DNA of 64,000 bases from positions 7,130,001 to 7,194,000 of the forward strand of contig CM062379.1 in the NCBI GenBank assembly GCA_031310005.1, given 5' to 3'. This DNA is from Dactylellina haptotyla. Taxonomy: Eukaryota > Ascomycota > Orbiliomycetes > Orbiliales > Orbiliaceae. Under the pieces are notes generated by a model. That model did no database searches and was not told the DNA's origin. It was given only the letters and a program-made list of their open reading frames with translations. The translations under genes and the position numbers were made by a program. Shown here one piece after another: positions 57,201 to 64,000 of the stretch. The first letter of the stretch is position 1; the number at the start of each line of letters is the position of its first letter.

Positions 57201-60200
57201 ACCTGACCATTCAATCTTGCGGCTACACGGTCCATTCGTCGTCCCGAACAAGCGGGCGTTCCCGATACGTCGACGATTCCACGAATATTCCACATTCTTT
57301 GGGCCCGTCCACCGTAGCCAACTCACAAATGCCGCATGATCGTCCCCTTCAATTCGGCACCGGTTTTAATTGAGGAAACTCCTGTACGTTCCGCCCTTTT
57401 GGCTCGTTCGCTTGGTAAATTAATTGTGAGAATTTTTTTCGATCGTGGGTGGGAAAAAAAGTGCCAATAAATGTGACGCGTCACCACCATCTTCCACTGC
57501 TCGTAATTACATGCCCCATCTGGGGCTCCTCTGCCCCCATCTGAGAGGAAACACAAACGTTGGGATAAACGCAGCCTGCATGGCGCATGCATATGGCGTG
57601 TCCACCTCTTCCCACCCCTCCATTTTTTCTGTCAATCAAAATCAAGGGTCTGGTTGGCCCGCGGGTTTTCAGAAATCGGGTTTTTAAGTTATCCATGCGC
57701 ATACTCGCTCGCAACGACATGCTGTTTTGTTTCGGGGCGACGTAGTGAGTGATACACCACGCTTCAAGAAAATCCTAGCTGTGGCAAAGTAGCATACGCG
57801 TGTGCGTAATGTACTGACTATACATGTATATGCTTTTCAAACTGTTTGATGTCTCGCGGGGAATAAATAAGCTATACTGAACGAAATCAAAAAACGGATA
57901 TAAAAAACCAGATGGCAAATATCAAGTGTCTTTTTCTCGAAGATTTCACGTTTCGTATAATCACTCTAAAACCCATCGTCCTGCTATACGCGTAAAGAAA
58001 AAAAAAGTTTTTCAGCCACTGGATAAGAAATAGGAAAAGAATTACGATTCCGAGTAAACGCATCCAAGACATCGGCTAGAAATCAACGCCGTATTGGGGG
58101 ATTTATATACGAAGTCCGATCATATGATTCCCGGCACTAGCAATTTAGCACTAAATGGAAAATTAAGCATACATCAACGAGGAAAATAAACCTCCTTGGG
58201 AGCTAACGTACCGCCACCGGGGTCCGAACCGTGATTCGATATAACGTATCTCACTATCAGCTTCGTTTCCGTGTCTCCGGCGCATCCAGACCATCCTGGC
58301 AGTGCTTTCGAAGCTTTCAAATATATATTTATCTATAACACCATATTTCAAATCACCTCCCGGAGTCCGGGCGCCCAATTTCGATATCCCGGGGACAGTA
58401 TCAAAGGGTCAATTTAATCTTGATTCGCCTCCACAGTACCGGGGAGAAAAAGAATACCCTAGAGCATATACCTTCCCTAACCTTGCATTCGTCGCGATGG
58501 TCCAAATCCAAACCGCTGACGAACCCACCCGGAATCCATACCATCATAAAGACTTCCACGCAAACATTGGAGTGAAATCGTCTACGCGATCCTAACCGTC
58601 CGTCCACCACTCAGAAATCCTGAGCTCTTCCCGGAAAGAAACCCAAAAAAAGAAGAAATTTTCTCATCGCTGCTTGCGTAACCGGAGCTTACGTCTGCCC
58701 TCCTGCACGCACACTTAAGCTTATCTGCATCAAACTCAGCATTTCCAATTCCTCAGTGTTGACAAAAAAAAAGGAATAAGGCATCCAAACCGAATACTCC
58801 GATCTGTCAGGTGGTGAGATATGTGAAAAACTTTTTTGTCTTGAATTCCTCATTTAGGCATCTGTAATCACCATCGTCACCTTCATAATCACCTACCTCA
58901 CATGTTAACACGTTAATGTCTTCCTATACCAAATCATGAACGGAAGACAAAAGTGCGAAAAAGGACCGATGGGAAAAAGAGCTTACGTACTCCCTCGCAA
59001 TCGAGCCGCTTCGACAAGAACACTATATTTTGAACGGCCGGTACTAGTATAACCCACAAAGCCATCCCTCCATCTCTGTGAAACAAAACGAATGAAACGC
59101 CGCCGTCGGGTATCACCGTTTATAAAAAGGTGGTGGTTTACAAACCAACCAACCTGGCTCCTCCCAATCACCCGCCGGTGGATATGCAGCAGCCTATTCT
59201 TCTTGGCGAGAAGAATAGGTGGGTGTATGGATCTACGTTACTTCGTTTTATCGTACATATATAATACATCTGCTGAAACGTGAAACTGACTAAAAGTTTG
59301 CGCCCATCACTATCAGCTGGGGTCTGGAATTCTTGGCGGTGGAAGTATATCGGGGTTTAACCCTTTACGAAACGGCTGGCCTGGGTGTATATCGTGGGTA
59401 CATCAATATTATTCACTTTACTGGTGATACAAATTGTCAGTCGAATCGGTGAATTGAGGTTGATGTTTTCGTAACGCATAATCACGCAGGAAACAGATGT
59501 GCACGGGGCTCGGAGAAACCTTTTGCTAGCGGGGGGTTCATTGACGTGGCAGCTGGTATATCCGGCTAGATTGGTCTTGGTCGAATGGTTTCTTGATATT
59601 CATATGCGATTTCGCAATTTTACAGAAGCTAGAGGGAGCGCCAAACTTCGTCTCGACACTCTAGAAGTGGAATATTGAGACGATCGGTACCGGTACTTGT
59701 TTATACTTCTCAATGAGCTGAAACGATCAGAATAGCCCCTTGGAAGTTGAAAACTTCTCTTTTATCCTTGAGGGATTGAAGCGGGCGAGTTCTCGGGGAG
59801 AGACCTGGGTGGATTGGTGATAATTATCATGATCGGGACGGAATACTCTGGGAGGGGATACTCTGGGAGAACTACAGAACCAATAATGATAGATTTCCAG
59901 TTTTGATACCTTAATTGTCTCTATCATGCGGGAAAACCGGAAACTTCATGAAACGGATCTTGAGATATCCAACATCAATTGAACGTCTATGCATAAATGG
60001 CACATGAAATCTCGCAGGCATAAGAGGCAGAAAGGCCCGATTCCCGCTGAGGAGAGCCAATGGGAATTATGGCATTCGTCATATATATCTCACAGTCCTA
60101 TGATTATAAATGTCTAATAAGCTGTTTCCTATAGGGGCATTTTGAAGTCAGTGCAGTCCAGTTCCCATTGATCAATTGGTGTTGCGGGCATATATGTGAA

Positions 60201-61236
60201 CGAGAGCTAATGGGGATTAAGGCTATCATCTTCTGAAGACATCGAAAAGTTGAGAGTTCGTCAAGATTCTCCACCTATGGTAATAAGTGTGCTCAAATAA
60301 ATTTTGACCTAGAAATTCAACGGCACTTGATTTCGGATCAATATATAGATGATTTCAGTGTTCTGTAGCTAACTGCGCATGCTATGGTGGGTCTATGTTT
60401 TATCGGTACACATTCTTGCAAGCTAATTTGAAAAATAAAAATTGGGTTTGAAACAATAAATTGAATTCGTGAATAGAGTTTTACCGCTAAGTAATTAAGT
60501 TTGGTTCAAGCACTATCTCGAACTTTGGAGTACTGTCAAGATTGGTCGAGGCGTCGAGGACTTTGTTGTATTTTTGTATGAGACAACACATTTCACTCGA
60601 AGTTGTGTGAGAAGAAGCAGCAGCTCAGCTACGACTGATACTCGGAGGCGAACTCTTGAGCACCATACCCACATAAAATCTTCCAAGTAGATGTGAATTC
60701 AATAAGTAGATACCCTCCATACAGAGAGGCTATCGTGCACAGTTCGCTGGATGTCTACCTGTATAATATCCATAAATGAATAACATGTACCTTTCATCTG
60801 AACTGTCATCCATAGATCTAAGGGCCGTCTAGCAAACGGGAGATTAAATCATCTAATCTCGAAGATCAGATATAAAATTATAAACGGCAATATCTCGGAC
60901 ATTATCCTACTGTCCGTTTGTGTGAGTTCCATAACGTTATAACCCCTCACCGATAGATTCCCTACTGTTATCCCCCCCTCACCAACATCTAGCTGACGCG
61001 GCCCCCTCCTGCCCAACATGCCAAAATCTCCCCATCCAGACATCCACGGTCAGCATCTACACTACCCTGAAACCCAAAATCTCCCAAGCGCACCTTTGTC
61101 TTCTCGCTGCCTAAGCCCCGAAGGTAAAACCTAGAGAACCCTCCGATCTGATCCGCCAGACGTCGTAACCGCCCAGGATCTCGAAATTATCCTCAAGGAA
61201 CCCTCACATTAAGTAAGAAAAGAAAGAAAAAAAAAA
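54265..61236. other. 7-kb gene-free region between PNG1 and the cupin gene
   Basis: I found no supported coding region, RNA gene or mobile element in nearly 7 kb. The PNG1 promoter must lie at its left end and the cupin promoter at its right. The part 54300-55200 is purine-rich on the plus strand (many GAGGA/GAAGA runs), 56000-57000 has C/T-rich blocks, and 59700-61200 is AT-richer. It lacks the heavy AT bias expected of RIP-degraded repeats. It may hold long non-coding transcripts or a gene whose exons are too short to recognise. Confidence 0.45.
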
Positions 61237-61828
61237 ATGCCACCACTAACCCCAACCCAAACGATCACGACGCACTCCGCGGACGCCAAAACGGTAATCC
61301 ATTCAACCCAGCCGATCCAGTTCGACTGCCTGAACCCACCTTACAACACCCTCTTCGCGGGTAATGTATTCACCACGCACACCTTCCCCACCATCCTCGA
61401 CGGGGAGGACGACATCAAACGCCACGGCAGCTGGGTTCCCCACGGCATCGGCGTCAAAGATGGCGCGGTCGCCGTGATGAATAAATTCGCGCCGGGGGCG
61501 GAGTGTCCTGCCCACCGAACCGAGACGATCGATTTCGGCGTGGTGGTGGATGGTGAGTTGGAGATGACCTACGATGGGGGGAGTACGGTGTTCAAACGCG
61601 GGGATGTTATCGTGCAGAGGGGTGAGTTGTTTATTGTTGCTTTCGTTTGTATATTTACGAGGTAGACGGTAGATGGGAAAATTAACTGGTTCTGTAGAAA
61701 CTTATCACGGATGGAGAAACCCAAGTCAGGAGAATGAGACTCTGGTGTTCTTTGTTGCGTTGGCAGCGAAGCCGGTCACCGTTGGAGAGCAGGTCTTGGG
61801 CGAGGATCTTAGTAATCTTGGGATGTAA
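61237..61828 (+). CDS. Small cupin-domain protein
   Basis: Two exons, 61237-61621 and 61698-61828, 76-bp intron in phase 1; 171 aa. The central part matches the conserved cupin barrel: AVMNKFAPGAECPAHRTETIDFGVVVDGELEMTYDGG carries the first cupin motif in modified form (H at AHRTE, E at TETIDF), and GDVIVQRGETYHGWRNPS carries the second (GD...H). Such stand-alone cupins of filamentous fungi are often found near secondary-metabolite or sugar-related genes, but no partner is close here. No signal peptide, so intracellular. The spacing of motifs is typical for small single-domain cupins. Reaction and substrate cannot be predicted. Confidence 0.85.
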
Positions 61829-62038
61829 ACGCGCGGGAGATGACAGCCAGAACGTCATAGAAGCGAGGGGTGTGAGAATTGTGGATCCCGCGCGGTAAAC
61901 GCTGGCGGGCTGGGGTTATCACAATGTCTTAGAATCGTTTATTAGGTTACTGAGAGGAATGAATTGTTTCTTTGATATTATCTTCTTTTATATTCAATAG
62001 AAGCGTACAAGATTACAGTTATTTACCAGCTACTGTAC

Positions 62039-62434
62039 CTAGATCATATTATAGGAGGATTCGTCATTAAAGCGGAAATAAAGCGCGACAGTGTCCCAGA
62101 AGTCTATTTCAGCATCTTTGGCATTACCCATATCCCACACTGCCAATAAGGCTGCGTTGAACGCTATCCAGATATCTAAGTGACGGTCGATGTCAAATAA
62201 TTCCACAAAACGAGGATAGAATGTTACGGTCAGGGGGCTTATAACTACATCTGCGTCACCGTTGTGAGTTAGGAATATAGGCGAGCTTGGTGGAATTGAT
62301 GCTTTGATATCTTCCAGGGTTTGCAGGTGTTGAGAAAGCGTCCTAAGATACTCGGTTTGGTCACTGGTGAGAACCGGCTTCTGAGAGCCCTCTAGTAGTT
62401 GAGCGCCTGGACTCCGGATGAAATGGTAAACCAT
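62039..62434 (-). CDS. Hypothetical protein, 131 aa
   Basis: A single-exon frame starting at MVYHFIRSPGAQLLEG with an amphipathic helix (TEYLRTLSQHLQTLEDIKAS) and a hydrophobic stretch (HLDIWIAFNAALLAVWDMG). I recognise no family. Composition is balanced and looks coding, but there is no independent support. Just upstream on the same strand, 62721-62497 encodes a frame with a possible membrane span (FELAIALTCIVILLKSVF) that ends exactly at a good splice donor; the two cannot be joined in frame through the acceptors I can see, so they are kept apart. Convergent with the cupin gene. Confidence 0.4.
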   Translation of the reverse strand: MVYHFIRSPGAQLLEGSQKPVLTSDQTEYLRTLSQHLQTLEDIKASIPPSSPIFLTHNGDADVVISPLTVTFYPRFVELFDIDRHLDIWIAFNAALLAVWDMGNAKDAEIDFWDTVALYFRFNDESSYNMI

Positions 62435-64000
62435 GGTGCATTCTACGGTTTAGGAAACAATCTAAAAAGCCTAGCTCGCTTGTAAAACACGGCTTACCGA
62501 TTTTGCATGGTCATACAAAGCCATCTCGCAAATACAGACTTTAACAGAATCACGATACAAGTGAGTGCTATTGCAAGTTCGAACGCTCGCGACACCCAGG
62601 GTTCGTCACTCAAATGTGTTTCGTCACGGCAGCTACTATCAGTTATCTTGCAATACCTATCCTGCAAATCTAAAATTACAAAACAAACCCCGCAAAACGG
62701 TAACTGGCAATCCAGAATCATTATTTGCTATGCGTTGAACGTGGTATTTTGGCCGAATTGAAGACAATCACTCGAGTTCGAACTATAGAATGGAATAATG
62801 CTTATCGATATAGCCACGTCTGGGTGTCTATCAGTTCCCAATAGCTGCAGCCGCATTGATAGCCGCCGACAGGAGTAGTTGCGAGTAGGCAATTGTCAGA
62901 CAATGCGCGTCCGTTACCATGGGAATCCTCCAGCGCAGCCCGCAGATCGCGCACCGATCGATTCGAAGGGCGAGATCGATTCGAAGGAGGAGAAGGAGGA
63001 GGAGGCCTGAGCCAAAGGACCAGGGCTGCAAGGATCTGCAGGCAGGATGTGTTGCGTTGTGACCAGCGCGCGTTGCTATGTGGGCGATCCTTGGAGGTCG
63101 AGTGGTGACGTCACCGCGGTCTGGTCTCGACCGCCGTGATGGAAAAAGGTTCGAAGGAGGATGCGAAAGCAGGTGGCCGCGCTCCCATTCCGGACAGTTA
63201 TTAGATTGAATATGTTAGGACGGACAGGGCTCTCGAGTGGGGCCGGAGAATAATATGTTTATTGTGCTGGTCTGGCGACTCGTTCAAGGGCCGCCTGTAC
63301 AGTCTGACGGACTTAATGCACAGTTTCTCGCCATGTCTCGACCGGGTCTATATATAAATAAATGCGCATATCATACGGACTCACTCGATCGAGGGCCTCG
63401 CTCAAGTGCACGTACTCGAGTGTCAACAGCGACGAGAGAAAGAGAGCAGAGTGCTGCGATTGAAAGGAAAGCAAAGGGAGATCGTCTGGGAATGCTGGTC
63501 GGCCAGGGTCTGGCGCTGTGATTGGTCGCGAACAACGTCATCGTCCTGTCCGCCGCCGCCGCACTGGCGTCCTCACTTCCCCCTCTCCGCCCACCGGTCG
63601 AGAGCTAAGAAAGGAGCTTGAGGCAGCAAGTTTTTAAGATTTCGATCGCGACCCGGCTTGATTGGGTCGTTGGCGTGTAAACAGACCGAACGAGCATAGC
63701 CTGCAAGTCGCCGGAGTCGTGCGGGCGCATTTTCTCTTTTGAGCCTGGTGGAAGCGAGCTTAGCTCCGGCGAGAGGTTGGAGATACTTAAGAATCACGAC
63801 CGCCCAGTCCGTCTCCTCCTCTTCCCCTCCTCTTTTTGTTACTACTCGCTCTTATAACCCATCTTCTTGTCCTGGTGTGAAGTTTCAATATCACCGCAAA
63901 TCACCTCCCCTCCGCTTCTTTGCCTTTTTTTTGCAGCTGGCGTTTTAACGTTTCCACACACGCACAGCGGAGCCGTGTTTGTTCCGTGCCTTAAATAAAT
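62435..64000. other. Right-edge region, probably promoter/5' UTR of a gene beyond the window
   Basis: About 1.5 kb without a convincing gene. It holds two direct copies of GATCGATTCGAAGG (62956-62969 and 62974-62987), a GGA-rich stretch after them, a CRE-type palindrome at 63104-63115 and a C/T-rich stretch from 63815 to the edge, as seen before other genes in this window. Confidence 0.4.
63104..63115. promoter_or_regulatory. CRE-type palindrome
   Basis: Perfect 12-bp palindrome GGTGACGTCACC containing TGACGTCA, the site bound by ATF/CREB-type bZIP factors (Atf1/AtfA in fungi). Seen in sequence; binding is inferred. Confidence 0.4.

Noticed and set aside
58195-58260. GGTTCGGACCC on the minus strand resembling a tRNA T arm
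   Set aside because: No matching acceptor stem, D arm or anticodon arm.
54265-61236. Search for decayed transposon or virus-like remains
   Set aside because: No terminal repeats, polymerase, integrase or transposase-like frames and no strong AT bias.
62497-62721. Frame with a membrane span ending at a good splice donor
   Set aside because: Joining it to the frame at 62039-62434 through visible acceptors breaks the reading frame; no homology.

Overview
This window is a piece of nuclear genome from a filamentous ascomycete (Pezizomycotina; the class cannot be fixed by eye). The genes are split by short introns (about 55-100 bp) with GTANGT-type donors, CTAAC-type branch points and AG acceptors. 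The gene set (Fab1, Spc105/KNL1 with MELT-like repeats, a SUR7-family protein, mitochondrial EF-G, Mho1/MEMO1, PNG1 with a proline/serine-rich N terminus, a STE6-like ABC transporter) fits that group. I saw no transposon, virus-like element or rRNA. One tRNA gene, tRNA-His(GTG) with an intron, is present.

Layout. 1-6704: 5' three quarters of FAB1 (minus strand, runs off the left edge). 7291-9552: an AIG2/GGCT-like protein and a caspase-like protease. 10431-14165: a long protein with an N-terminal domain like the telomeric TPP1/Tpz1 OB fold. 14618-16452: NAA38-like LSM protein and ribosomal protein uS17 (RPS11), convergent. 17156-21766: kinetochore scaffold Spc105/KNL1, divergent from RPS11. 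24382-30138: SUR7-family membrane protein, mitochondrial EF-G (MEF1) and the eEF1A chaperone PBDC1/Chp1, the last with three tiny exons.

From about 30.6 to 41.3 kb the character changes: sequence is more AT-rich by eye and holds two tandem paralogous secreted proteins with six conserved cysteines that I do not recognise, a full-length STE6/MDR-type ABC exporter and a secreted proteinase-K-like subtilase. This is the accessory-looking part of the window and the best candidate for something undescribed.

From 42.9 kb rightwards housekeeping genes return but are sparse: tRNA-His, a single-pass membrane protein with PY motifs, MEMO1/Mho1, PNG1, a small cupin and one hypothetical gene, separated by long gene-poor stretches (49.5-52.6 kb and 54.3-61.2 kb). 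An 85-bp imperfect palindrome near 51.5 kb lies in one of these.

Exon boundaries were derived by reading splice signals and checking that codon phase is conserved across each intron. Where the first exon could not be found (caspase-like gene, ABC transporter) this is stated.
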